This document shows positions 16,874-24,330 of a DNA stretch of 64,000 nucleotides, in pieces. Source of the DNA: DSVZ01 sp964568145 (GTDB lineage: Bacteria > Verrucomicrobiota > Verrucomicrobiia > Limisphaerales > J093); assembly GCA_964568145.1 (NCBI GenBank), contig CAZMOZ010000001.1, forward strand, positions 397,487 to 461,486, given 5' to 3'. The position numbers were made by a program, and so were the translations under genes. Position 1 is the stretch's first letter. Every line of letters begins with the position of its first letter. The notes below the pieces were generated by a model. It was not told where the DNA came from. It did not search any database and saw only the letters and a list, made by a program, of their open reading frames with translations.

Positions 16874-17166
16874 AAGGCCAAGGTAAGAACGCGCCCCGGC
16901 GAGTCAAACAGTGGGACGGCGGCTGCGCCAGGCAGGGTTCGGCGGGGCGAGCGCCGCGTCTCCAGACCTCCGTTCCGGCTGCGGGCGTAAATGTCCGCGC
17001 CCCACCTCCGGCCTGGAAGCCCGGCTCTACGGCCGGCTGGAAGCCGGCAGCTACCTAGCAGGCCGATGCGGCCCGAATGAAATGGAGTTGCGCCCTGCAT
17101 CCGCCGCGCCGCATTTCCCGCTTTTCAAGCGCGGCCTCGTGGCGCAGCGTGACGCCGCGATTTGCC
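16874..17166. other. Divergent intergenic region
   Basis: This 293-bp gap lies between the divergent MBL-fold and isomerase-like genes. It contains GGCCGGCTGGAAGCCGG-type inverted sequence around 17030-17050, but I see no recognisable gene, promoter or RNA. Confidence 0.4.
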
Positions 17167-18795
17167 ATGAAAACCACCCGCTTGAATCCCAGGACCGTTT
17201 ACCTCGTCGCCAGCGGCGACCTCCGGCTCTCCGCCAATCAGAAATGCTGGCCCGAACAGGAAAAGATGGAAGCCGCCCTCACCCGCGCGCTCGCCGCCGA
17301 GGGCTGGCGGGTGGAGCGCGCCCACCCGTACGACCGCGCCCGGCAGCACGGGTTCATTGACTCGCAGGCCCGCGGCATGGAGGTGTTTCGCGCGCTCGAT
17401 CCGGACCGGCCGTTGATCGTCGCGGAAAGCGTCTGGCAGTACAGCCACCACGTGCTGCCCGGCCTGACCACCCATCGCGGCCCCATCCTCACCGTGGCCA
17501 ACTGGAGCGGCACCTGGCCGGGTCTGGTGGGCATGCTCAACTTGAACGGCTCGCTCACCAAGGCCGGCGTGCGGTACAGCACGCTGTGGAGCGAGAAATT
17601 CACCGACCCGTTCTTCAAGAACGGCCTGCGCCAGTGGTTGCGCACCGGCGTCGTCACTCACGACACCAGCCACGTGCGCGACCTCGCCAACCTCAAGCTG
17701 CCCGAGGCTGACGAGGAAACCGGCCGCGGCTGGGCGCGCGAGTTCCGGCGTTGCAAAGCCATCCTCGGCGTGTTCGACGAAGGCTGCATGGGCATGTTCA
17801 ACGCCATCATCCCCGACGAACTGCTCCACCCGACCGGTGTCTTCAAGGAGCGCCTCAGCCAGTCCACGCTTTACGCCGCCATGCAGCAGGTGAGCGACGT
17901 CGAGGCCCGCGCGGTCCTGGACTGGTACCTGCGCAAAGGACTGAAGCTCCAGTGGGGCGCTGACGAGGCCACCGAACTGACCGAGGCGCAGACGCTCCAG
18001 CAATGCCGCATGTACATTGCCGCGGTGCGGCTGGCTGCGGAGTTCGGCTGCGATGCCATCGGCATCCAGTACCAGCAGGGCCTGAAAGACCTCACGCCCG
18101 CCAGCGATCTGGTGGAAGGCACGCTCAACAACGTGGACCGCCCGCCCGTGAAATGCGCGCAGACCGGCCGGTTGCTCTACGCCGGCGAAGCCCTGCCGCA
18201 TTTCAACGAGGTGGACGAATGCGCCGGCCTCGACGGCCTGGTCACCTACCGGCTCTGGCGTGAACTCGGCTTCGCCCCGGAGAACACGCTCCACGACGTG
18301 CGCTGGGGCGCGCCGTTCGAAGGCGACGGTGTGGACGATTACGTCTGGGTGTTCCTGATCTCCGGCGCCGCGCCGCCCGCGCATTTCATCGGCGGCTGGA
18401 AGGGGGCCAGCAGCGAGCGCCAGCCCGCGATGTATTTCCGTCTGGGCGGCGGCACGCTCAAGGGCGTGAGCAAGCCCGGCTGGATCGTCTGGAGCCGGGT
18501 GTTTGTGATGGGTGGGCGGCTCCATAGCGATCTGGGCGTGGCCGAAGTGGTCGCTCTGCCGGTGGCGGAGACCGAGCGGCGCTGGCGCGAAACCACCCGG
18601 CAGTGGCCGATCATGCACGCCGTGCTCAAGGGCATCTCACGCGACCAGATGATGGCGCGGCACAAGTCCAACCACATCCAGGTGGTGTACGCGCCGAACG
18701 AAAAACAGGCCCACCGCGCCTGCCGGATCAAGGCCGCCGCGCTGGCGGAACTGGGTTTGGAAGTCCACCTCTGCGGCGAGGTGAGCCTGGGCTGA
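17167..18795 (+). CDS. L-fucose/L-arabinose isomerase-like protein
   Basis: This 542-residue cytoplasmic protein shows features of the FucI/AraA isomerase fold: an N-terminal segment with PLIVAESVWQYSHHVLPGL and VANWSGTWPGLVGMLNLNG, a middle region with FGCDAIGIQYQQGLKDL, and a C-terminal region with HKSNHIQVVYA, where a metal-contacting His would be expected. Similar proteins in Planctomycetota and Verrucomicrobiota are annotated as fucose isomerase. It would interconvert an aldose and a ketose, but no dedicated sugar operon surrounds it, so the substrate is open. ATG 17167 was chosen; the 30-residue upstream extension is spacer-like. The gene is convergent with bioA. Confidence 0.6.
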   Translation: MKTTRLNPRTVYLVASGDLRLSANQKCWPEQEKMEAALTRALAAEGWRVERAHPYDRARQHGFIDSQARGMEVFRALDPDRPLIVAESVWQYSHHVLPGLTTHRGPILTVANWSGTWPGLVGMLNLNGSLTKAGVRYSTLWSEKFTDPFFKNGLRQWLRTGVVTHDTSHVRDLANLKLPEADEETGRGWAREFRRCKAILGVFDEGCMGMFNAIIPDELLHPTGVFKERLSQSTLYAAMQQVSDVEARAVLDWYLRKGLKLQWGADEATELTEAQTLQQCRMYIAAVRLAAEFGCDAIGIQYQQGLKDLTPASDLVEGTLNNVDRPPVKCAQTGRLLYAGEALPHFNEVDECAGLDGLVTYRLWRELGFAPENTLHDVRWGAPFEGDGVDDYVWVFLISGAAPPAHFIGGWKGASSERQPAMYFRLGGGTLKGVSKPGWIVWSRVFVMGGRLHSDLGVAEVVALPVAETERRWRETTRQWPIMHAVLKGISRDQMMARHKSNHIQVVYAPNEKQAHRACRIKAAALAELGLEVHLCGEVSLG

Positions 18796-18835
18796 CGTGG
18801 GATCGGAACCGACTGTTGGCTCGGAGGGCAGGTGG

Positions 18836-18858
18836 CCGGCGTCTCGCTGAGACGCCGG
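18836..18858. terminator. Hairpin between convergent genes
   Basis: A perfect 10-bp stem, CCGGCGTCTC / GAGACGCCGG with a 3-nt loop (18836-18845, 18849-18858), lies between the convergent isomerase-like and bioA genes. No U-tract follows, so bidirectional termination is plausible but not proven. Confidence 0.55.
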
Positions 18859-18886
18859 ATCGTGTCGCCCTTCGGCGAGAGGCGAC

Positions 18887-20377
18887 CTACCACCAAAGCG
18901 GTCTGCCGGTTCTGCGACCCCGGCCCAGCCCCTCCTCGATGCTCCCCGCCAGGGCGCCCACCATGCGCCGCACCTGGACCGGCGTGGCGCAATACGGCGG
19001 CATAAGTACCACCACATTGCCGATCGGGCGGGTGAGCACGCCGCGGCGCGCCATCGCTTCGCACACCCGCGCGCCCGCGCGCTCGCGCAGGTCAAACGCT
19101 GCGCGCGTCGTCCAGTCCCGCACCAGTTCCACACCCGCCACCAGCCCCACCTGCCGGATGTCACCCACTTGCGGCAAGGCCCACAAACCGGCGAGTTCCC
19201 GGCCGAGCACCGCCTGCAGGCGTGTCCGTGTCTGCCGGGACGCCGCGCTCCGCAGCAGCGCGAGGCTGGCCCGCGCGGCCGCGGCCCCCAGTTGGTTCGC
19301 CGTGTAGCTGTGCCCGTGGAAGAAGGTCTTGAACTCCTCGTACCGGCCCAGAAAGGCGTCGAAGACCGCGCGCGTGGTGAACGTGGCGGCCATCGGCAGG
19401 TAGCCACCAGTCAGGCCCTTGGCCAAGCACAGGAAATCCGGCTGCACGCCTTCGTGATGGCTGGCGAACAGGGAGGCGCCGGTTGAAATCCCGCCACGCG
19501 CTCCCCAGCCGGCGGTCGGCGTCGTGTACGCGCCGGTCCGGCCGAAGCCGGTCATGACTTCGTCCGCGACGAGCAGCGCGCCGTGCGCGCGCGCCAGCGC
19601 GGCCACGCGGCGCAACCAGCCGTCCGGTTGCGGGATCATGCCGGCCGCGCCTTGAATCCGCGGCTCGAAGACAAACGCCGCGTAAGGCTCGCCGTGGCGG
19701 CGGCGTTGCGCGGCGAGCCGTTGCTCCACCTGGTTCACGCATTCCCAGCGGCATTGGCGGTAGGTGCGCGCGTCGGCCCGCTCCGGCATCGCCCGGTTGA
19801 ACGGGCAGCGGTAACAGTACGGCGCCATGACCGCATCGGACCTGAACAGCAGCCCGGCATAGGCGCGGTGGAACAGGTCAATGTGCCCCAGGCTCACCGC
19901 GCCCACCGTGTCGCCGTGATACGCGCCGGTCAGGGACAGGAAGCGCGGGCGGCGCGCGCGGCCGGCGCGGCGGGCGAATTCGTAGGCGAGCTTGAGCGCC
20001 ACTTCGAGCGCGGTCGAGCCGTCGTCCGAGTAAAAGACCCTGGCGAGCTTCGGCTGGCCGCGCAGGCCGGGCGGGTTGGCCTCGGCGATCAGTTCCGCCG
20101 CCAGCAGCGACGCCGGTTCGTTCGCGAGGCCCAGGGCGGAACTGTGCGCGAGCCGGCTCAACTGGCGGCGGACGGCGGCGTTGAGGCGCGGATGGTTGTG
20201 GCCGTGCAGATTGGTCCAGATCGAGGCGTTGGCATCGAGATACTCGCGACCGTGAACGTCCCGCAAAACGGCGCCGCGGCCGGCCACCAGGACAATCGGC
20301 TCGCGCCGCAGCCAGTCGCGCATCTGCGTGAACGGATGCCAGACGAAGCGGTGGTCCAGACGGGCGAGTGGATGCAT
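18887..20377 (-). CDS. bioA: Adenosylmethionine-8-amino-7-oxononanoate aminotransferase
   Basis: This 496-residue class III PLP aminotransferase catalyses the third step of the biotin pathway: KAPA plus the amino group of S-adenosylmethionine gives DAPA. It shows the BioA N-terminus DHRFVWHPFTQMRDW, the SAM/PLP segment LTGAYHGDTVGAVSLG, the ring-binding Asp in LLVADEVMTGFGRTG, the Schiff-base Lys in LCLAKGLTGGYLP, and FFHGHSYTANQLG. It is longer than E. coli BioA (429) because of insertions, one of them a Cys-containing YCYRCPFNRAMPERAD region. It follows bioF on the same strand with an 81-bp spacer that is mostly a heptad array. No bioB, bioD or bioC is seen in the window. Confidence 0.92.
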   Translation of the reverse strand: MHPLARLDHRFVWHPFTQMRDWLRREPIVLVAGRGAVLRDVHGREYLDANASIWTNLHGHNHPRLNAAVRRQLSRLAHSSALGLANEPASLLAAELIAEANPPGLRGQPKLARVFYSDDGSTALEVALKLAYEFARRAGRARRPRFLSLTGAYHGDTVGAVSLGHIDLFHRAYAGLLFRSDAVMAPYCYRCPFNRAMPERADARTYRQCRWECVNQVEQRLAAQRRRHGEPYAAFVFEPRIQGAAGMIPQPDGWLRRVAALARAHGALLVADEVMTGFGRTGAYTTPTAGWGARGGISTGASLFASHHEGVQPDFLCLAKGLTGGYLPMAATFTTRAVFDAFLGRYEEFKTFFHGHSYTANQLGAAAARASLALLRSAASRQTRTRLQAVLGRELAGLWALPQVGDIRQVGLVAGVELVRDWTTRAAFDLRERAGARVCEAMARRGVLTRPIGNVVVLMPPYCATPVQVRRMVGALAGSIEEGLGRGRRTGRPLWW

Positions 20378-20386
20378 TTGACCGGG

Positions 20387-20484
20387 GTGCGAGGTGTGAG
20401 GTGCGTGGGGATGAGGCCGGATGCGGGATACCAGATGCCAGCACCCAACTCCAAACTTCTAGCTACTAACTTCTGACTTCTGCC
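20387..20484 (-). repeat. Heptad array overlapping the bioF 3' end
   Basis: Fourteen consecutive 7-bp units stay in phase, starting GTGCGAG, GTGTGAG, GTGCGTG and passing through TGCCAGC, TCCAAAC, TTCTAGC to TTCTGAC, TTCTGCC. The bioF stop codon (20459-20461) and its last residues (KSEVSS) are encoded within it. Confidence 0.85.
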
Positions 20485-21736
20485 CGCCAGTCGGTTTGCC
20501 CAGCCGGACCAGTGCTTCGCACAACTGCGCCACGTCCCAGGCGGTGTGCGCGGCGGAAACGGTGAAGCGCAGGCGCGCCGCGCCGCGCGCCACCGTGGGG
20601 TAACGGATCGCCGGCACGAAGAAGCCCGCATCGCTCAGCTTCGCCGCCAGTTTGACTGCGGCGGCTTCGTCGCCCACGACCAGCGGCAGAATCGGGGACT
20701 CATCGGCGGGCAGGCTCCAGCCCGCGGCCGCCAGCGCGGCGCGCAGTTCACGTACCCGCGGCCAGAGTTGCGCGCGCAGCGCGTCGCCTTGGGAACTCGC
20801 GGCCAGTTCCACGCCGGCTTGCGCCGCCGCCACCGCGGCCGGCACGGGCGCGGTCGAGAAAATGAACGGGCGTGCCCGGTTCACGAGCAGTTCGATCAAC
20901 TCCCGCGCGCCGCCGATGAAGCCGCCCGCCGCGCCCAGCGCCTTGCCCAGCGTGCCGAGATGGACCTCGACGCGCTCGGTCAGACCCGCCGCCGCAACCA
21001 GGCCGCGACCCTGCTCGCCGAAAACACCGGTGGCATGCGCCTCGTCCACCAACAGCCAGGCGCCGAAGCGGTCCTTCAAATCCACCAGCGCCCGCAGCGG
21101 AGCGAGGTCGCCGTCCATGGAAAACACGCTTTCGGTCACCACCAGCACGTGGCCGGGCGGCGTGCGCTCGGAGACATGCTGACGCGCCCAATCCAGGATG
21201 GATTCGAGATCAGCGAGGTCGTTGTGGTCGAACACGCGCAGCTTCGCGCCGCTCAGCCGCGCGGCGTCCACCAGGCTCGCGTGGGCCAGCTTGTCCAGGA
21301 TCACCACGTCGCCCGGGCCCAGCAGCGCGGTGATCGCGCCCAGTGCGGCGGCGTAGCCGGTGGCAAAGGTCAGCACGGCTTCGAGGCCTTTGAACCGGGC
21401 GAGCGCGGCTTCGAGTTCGTGGCTCGGCGCCAGCGAGCCGCAGATCAGGCGGGACGCGCCGGTGCCGGCGCCGATCTCGACCGCCGCGCGCGCCGCGGCT
21501 TCGCGCAAGGCCGGGTGCGCGGTCAGGCCGAGGTAGTCGTTCGACGAGAAGTTGAGCAGCCGCCGGCCTTCGACCTCGATCCACGCGCCCGGCCGGGAGT
21601 CCACGCGGCGCAATGCGCGCCAGAGGCCCTGCTTGCGCAGTTCGTCGAGCCGGCGGTCGAGTTCCTGGATGAATGCGTTCAACGCCGGCGAGCTTAGCCC
21701 GGACGGTGCGTCTGGAGAACTCCGAATGAGCGTCAA
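20459..21736 (-). CDS. bioF: 8-amino-7-oxononanoate synthase
   Basis: This 425-residue alpha-oxoamine synthase condenses L-alanine with pimeloyl-ACP (or pimeloyl-CoA) to make KAPA, the first committed step in building the biotin rings. Visible signatures are LLNFSSNDYLGLTAHP, the glycine-rich GAGTGASRLICGS, VTESVFSMDGDLAPL, the ring-binding Asp in LLVDEAHATGVFG, and the Schiff-base Lys in GTLGKALGAAGG. It directly precedes bioA on the minus strand, and the two are likely one transcript. The final six residues and the stop are encoded by a repeat array, so the native C-terminus may have been replaced by repeat insertion. ATG 21736 gives a short extra N-terminal leader compared with E. coli. 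Confidence 0.93.
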   Translation of the reverse strand: MTLIRSSPDAPSGLSSPALNAFIQELDRRLDELRKQGLWRALRRVDSRPGAWIEVEGRRLLNFSSNDYLGLTAHPALREAAARAAVEIGAGTGASRLICGSLAPSHELEAALARFKGLEAVLTFATGYAAALGAITALLGPGDVVILDKLAHASLVDAARLSGAKLRVFDHNDLADLESILDWARQHVSERTPPGHVLVVTESVFSMDGDLAPLRALVDLKDRFGAWLLVDEAHATGVFGEQGRGLVAAAGLTERVEVHLGTLGKALGAAGGFIGGARELIELLVNRARPFIFSTAPVPAAVAAAQAGVELAASSQGDALRAQLWPRVRELRAALAAAGWSLPADESPILPLVVGDEAAAVKLAAKLSDAGFFVPAIRYPTVARGAARLRFTVSAAHTAWDVAQLCEALVRLGKPTGGQKSEVSS

Positions 21737-21755
21737 CGGCCAGGCGCGATGGAGA

Positions 21756-21796
21756 GCGGTTAAATGGGTGATTTGTCAAATGAGTTACATGGCCGG
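21756..21796 (+). repeat. 41-bp repeat, copy 1 (ATGAGTTACATGGCCGG)
   Basis: This matches 54189-54229 at 35 of 41 positions in the same orientation. It sits between the divergent bioF and CAP-protein genes, 91 bp before the CAP start. Function unknown. Confidence 0.75.
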
Positions 21797-21886
21797 CAAA
21801 TCTGCACGGCCGGGGATGCGCCGCAACTCCATCCCCCCAGCTTCCTTCTTGCATCCGGCCGCCGTGCTGATTGAGTTGGCGCGAAA

Positions 21887-23140
21887 ATGGCAAGCGACCT
21901 CCCGATGCTCCGGCTGTTGCGCCCGTGCCATCGGGCGCACTGGCTGCCCGCCCTGCTGGCCATTGCAGCCGTGGCTTGGCTGCCTTTGGCCTGGCCTGCC
22001 GGGACGCCCGGCGTCGAGCCCAGGATTGCCGGCGCCGTGGGCGAGCCGCTTTCGGCCGTCGGGTTCACCCCGGCAGGCGGGGCGACCGGCCTGCACGCGC
22101 CCACGACCGCGTACAACCACGGCGACCCCACGCCCCAGGAACAACTCATGCTCGAGCTGGTGAACCGCGCCCGCGCCAACCCGCCTGCCGAGGCCGCGCG
22201 GTTCGGCATGGACCTCAATGAGAATCTCCCGCCCGACACGATTTCGCCGCACCCCAAGCCGCCGCTGGCCTTCCACCCGCACCTGATCACCGCCGCCCGC
22301 GCGCACAGCGACTGGATGCTGGCGGCGGATGTCTTCAGCCACGACGGCGAGAACGGCTCCACGCCGGGCGACCGGATGGTCGCCGCGGGCTATGTGTTCA
22401 GCGGAAGCTGGACCTGGGGCGAAAACATCGCCTGGAAGGGCACCACCGGCACGCCCAACCCGACCCAGTTCAGCGTGGACATGCACGAAGGCCTGTTCCG
22501 CAGCCCCGGCCACCGCGAGAATCTCATGCACGCGCCGTTTGACGAAATCGGCATCGGCATCCGCAGCGGGGTGTTCACGCTCGAAGACGTGGACTACAAC
22601 GCCGTGATGGCCACGCAGAACTTCGCCCGCAGCGGCAGCACGCCCGCGCCGCTGGTGCTCGGCGTGGTCTTTCGCGACGCCAACGGCGACCAGGCCTACT
22701 CGGTCGGCGAAGGCCTGGCGGGCGTCACGGTGACGCCCGCGGCGGGCGGCGCCTACGCGGTGACCTCCGGCACGGGCGGCTTCGCGTTCCCGGCGCCGGC
22801 CACGTCCGGCACGATCACGGTGACGATCACCGGCCCCGGCCTGGCCGCGCCGCTGACCAAGACCGTGAACCTCGCCGCCGTGAACGTGAAACTGGACTTC
22901 GAGGTCAACGGCGAGACGCCGTTGACCTTCGTGCCGGGCAGCGCGGGCTTCGATGCCGAAAAGCGCTTCCGTTTCGACCTGGCCGGGCCCAATGGCGCGA
23001 AGGCGCGCGTCGAGCACAGCGCCGATCTCGTGACCTGGCAGCCCCTCGGCACGTACACCTTGAACGGCGGCAAGGCCAGCGTGACCGACAACAGCGGGTC
23101 GCAAAGCCGTCGTTTGTACCGCGCGGTGCTGGTACCGTGA
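21887..23140 (+). CDS. Secreted CAP-domain (SCP/PR1-like) protein
   Basis: The product is 417 residues. A signal peptide (hydrophobic core WLPALLAIAAVAWLPLA) is followed by a CAP domain at about residues 80-245: LMLELVNRARANPPAEAARFG, a conserved His in FSHDGENGS, GENIAWKG, and SPGHRENLMHAPFDEIGIG with the second His. A Cna-B/SdrD-like fold (LGVVFRDANGDQAYSVGEGLAGVTV) comes next, and finally a C-terminal domain ending HSADLVTWQPL ... RRLYRAVLVP. The C-terminal pattern recurs in other secreted proteins of this window and may be a surface-sorting domain. The CAP activity (lipid binding or proteolysis) is unknown. An alternative ATG is at 21905. It ends 15 bp from the convergent methyltransferase. 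Confidence 0.85.
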   Translation: MASDLPMLRLLRPCHRAHWLPALLAIAAVAWLPLAWPAGTPGVEPRIAGAVGEPLSAVGFTPAGGATGLHAPTTAYNHGDPTPQEQLMLELVNRARANPPAEAARFGMDLNENLPPDTISPHPKPPLAFHPHLITAARAHSDWMLAADVFSHDGENGSTPGDRMVAAGYVFSGSWTWGENIAWKGTTGTPNPTQFSVDMHEGLFRSPGHRENLMHAPFDEIGIGIRSGVFTLEDVDYNAVMATQNFARSGSTPAPLVLGVVFRDANGDQAYSVGEGLAGVTVTPAAGGAYAVTSGTGGFAFPAPATSGTITVTITGPGLAAPLTKTVNLAAVNVKLDFEVNGETPLTFVPGSAGFDAEKRFRFDLAGPNGAKARVEHSADLVTWQPLGTYTLNGGKASVTDNSGSQSRRLYRAVLVP

Positions 23141-23155
23141 GACGGCGCGGGCGCT

Positions 23156-23794
23156 TCACCGACGGTGCCAGAGCAGCATCAGTTCGCGGCCCACCCGGTT
23201 CGGGTAAGACCGTGGCACCCACTCTTCGAGCGGCTCAAATGCCAGCGCAAACCGCTGGAGCAGTTCCGCGCGCGTTACGCCCCACGGCGGGCCGTCCGGA
23301 TGCTCGGGGTTGAGGTAATGGATGGCCAGGAAATGGCCGCCGGGCCGCAGCCAGCGCGGCACCGCGCGGGCGTAAGCTCCGCGCAAAGCGGGGTCAATCG
23401 CGCAGAACAGCGTGTGCTCGAAGACCCAGTCGAACTGCGCGAACGGCGGGTCCGAGAGGAAATCGCCGGGCCGGAAATCCGCCGTCAGGCCGGCGGCCAG
23501 CGTCCGTTCCCGGGCCATTCGCACCGCGGTGGGCGCCACGTCCAAGCCGGTCGCCCGCCAGCCGGCCCGCGCCCAGGCCCGGACGTCGTGACCGGTGCCG
23601 CAACCCGGCACCAGCACCGTGCCGCGCGGCAGGCGCGGGCGCGCCGCCAGGAAATCCACCAGGCCGGGCGCCGGCCCGCCTTTGTCCCAGCGCAATTCGC
23701 CGCGCTGGTAGTGGCCTTCCCAATCGTACGGCGCCGCTGGCCCGGACACGACGGCCGCTTGCGGGTTGGCCGTTGATGAGGGGTCGGCGTTCAC
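23156..23794 (-). CDS. TPMT-like SAM-dependent methyltransferase
   Basis: This 212-residue Rossmann-fold methyltransferase is of the thiopurine S-methyltransferase-like group. Residues 20-50 contain YDWEGHYQRGELRWDKGGPAPGL, typical of the family. Motif I is VLVPGCGTGHDV, followed by ATGLDVAPTAVRMARE and FDWVFEHTLFCAIDP; RPGGHFLAIHYLNPE is a later motif. It likely methylates a small thiol, thiocyanate, halide or similar compound in the cytoplasm; the substrate is not known. It is convergent with the CAP gene (15 bp) and has no operon partner. Its upstream region is a large repeat tract. Confidence 0.85.
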   Translation of the reverse strand: MNADPSSTANPQAAVVSGPAAPYDWEGHYQRGELRWDKGGPAPGLVDFLAARPRLPRGTVLVPGCGTGHDVRAWARAGWRATGLDVAPTAVRMARERTLAAGLTADFRPGDFLSDPPFAQFDWVFEHTLFCAIDPALRGAYARAVPRWLRPGGHFLAIHYLNPEHPDGPPWGVTRAELLQRFALAFEPLEEWVPRSYPNRVGRELMLLWHRR

Positions 23795-23950
23795 GGCTTG
23801 AGGCGCAAGCGCCGCTGGCGTCCGCGGCAGCCCGGCGTTGAAGATGCGGAAAGGCGCTTCATGTCACGCTTCGGCAAATGGAGCCTTGGCGGGCGCTCAA
23901 GTCAACCGTGCGGCCAAAGGCGCGGTCCGGCGGGCCGGGCTCGGTGGAAC

Positions 23951-24055
23951 TGAAATCCGAACGTTGAGTCCCAAGTCCCAAGTTCAAAGTCCAAAGTCCA
24001 AGGTCGAAAGTCGAAGGCTGAGGCAACGAGCCACGAACAACAAACCACGAACACA
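23951..24055 (+). repeat. Heptad array, 15 units in phase
   Basis: Units begin TGAAATC, CGAACGT, TGAGTCC, CAAGTCC, CAAGTTC, AAAGTCC, AAAGTCC and drift to GAGCCAC, GAACAAC, AAACCAC, GAACACA. Spacing of exactly 7 bp is kept throughout. The GGGCTCGACGGAGTC motif starts 8 bp after the last unit. Confidence 0.85.
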
Positions 24056-24105
24056 AACTGCTGGGCTCGACGGAGTCTCACCACACCGACGCGGCCGGCG
24101 ACCGC

Positions 24106-24168
24106 GAAATCCGAACACCTCGCACTTTTCTCGGCATCCGGCATCCACTTGCCAAGAACCACAAACTG
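24106..24168 (+). repeat. Heptad array, about 9 units
   Basis: Units are GAAATCC, GAACACC, TCGCACT, TTTCTCG, GCATCCG, GCATCCA, CTTGCCA, AGAACCA, CAAACTG. The array lies between two copies of the GGGCTCGACGGAGTC motif. Confidence 0.75.
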
Positions 24169-24330
24169 ATACCGCAAGGTTCGACTGAGTCCCGCTCCGC
24201 CACATTCTTCCCGGTGCCTTGTTCTTGCTTCTCGGTTGCCTTGACGCCGGTTCTGGCACAAGCCTTGTCGTGTTTGTTTCATGCGGCTGTCCCGCGAGTT
24301 CGCTGGCGGGTCCAGCCGGGAAACCTTGCG

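Larger units (their letters stand above)
23795..24330. other. 536-bp repeat-filled intergenic region
   Basis: This gap separates the divergent methyltransferase and CotH genes. It holds two heptad arrays (23951-24055 and 24106-24168) and two copies of the GGGCTCGACGGAGTC motif (24063-24082 and a diverged copy at 24179-24202). An open frame across it (start 24214) reads into the CotH gene but has no support before 24331. Confidence 0.7.

Noticed and set aside
18796..18886. Possible small RNA between convergent genes
   Set aside because: Only a terminator-like hairpin is visible, with no promoter or conserved RNA pattern.
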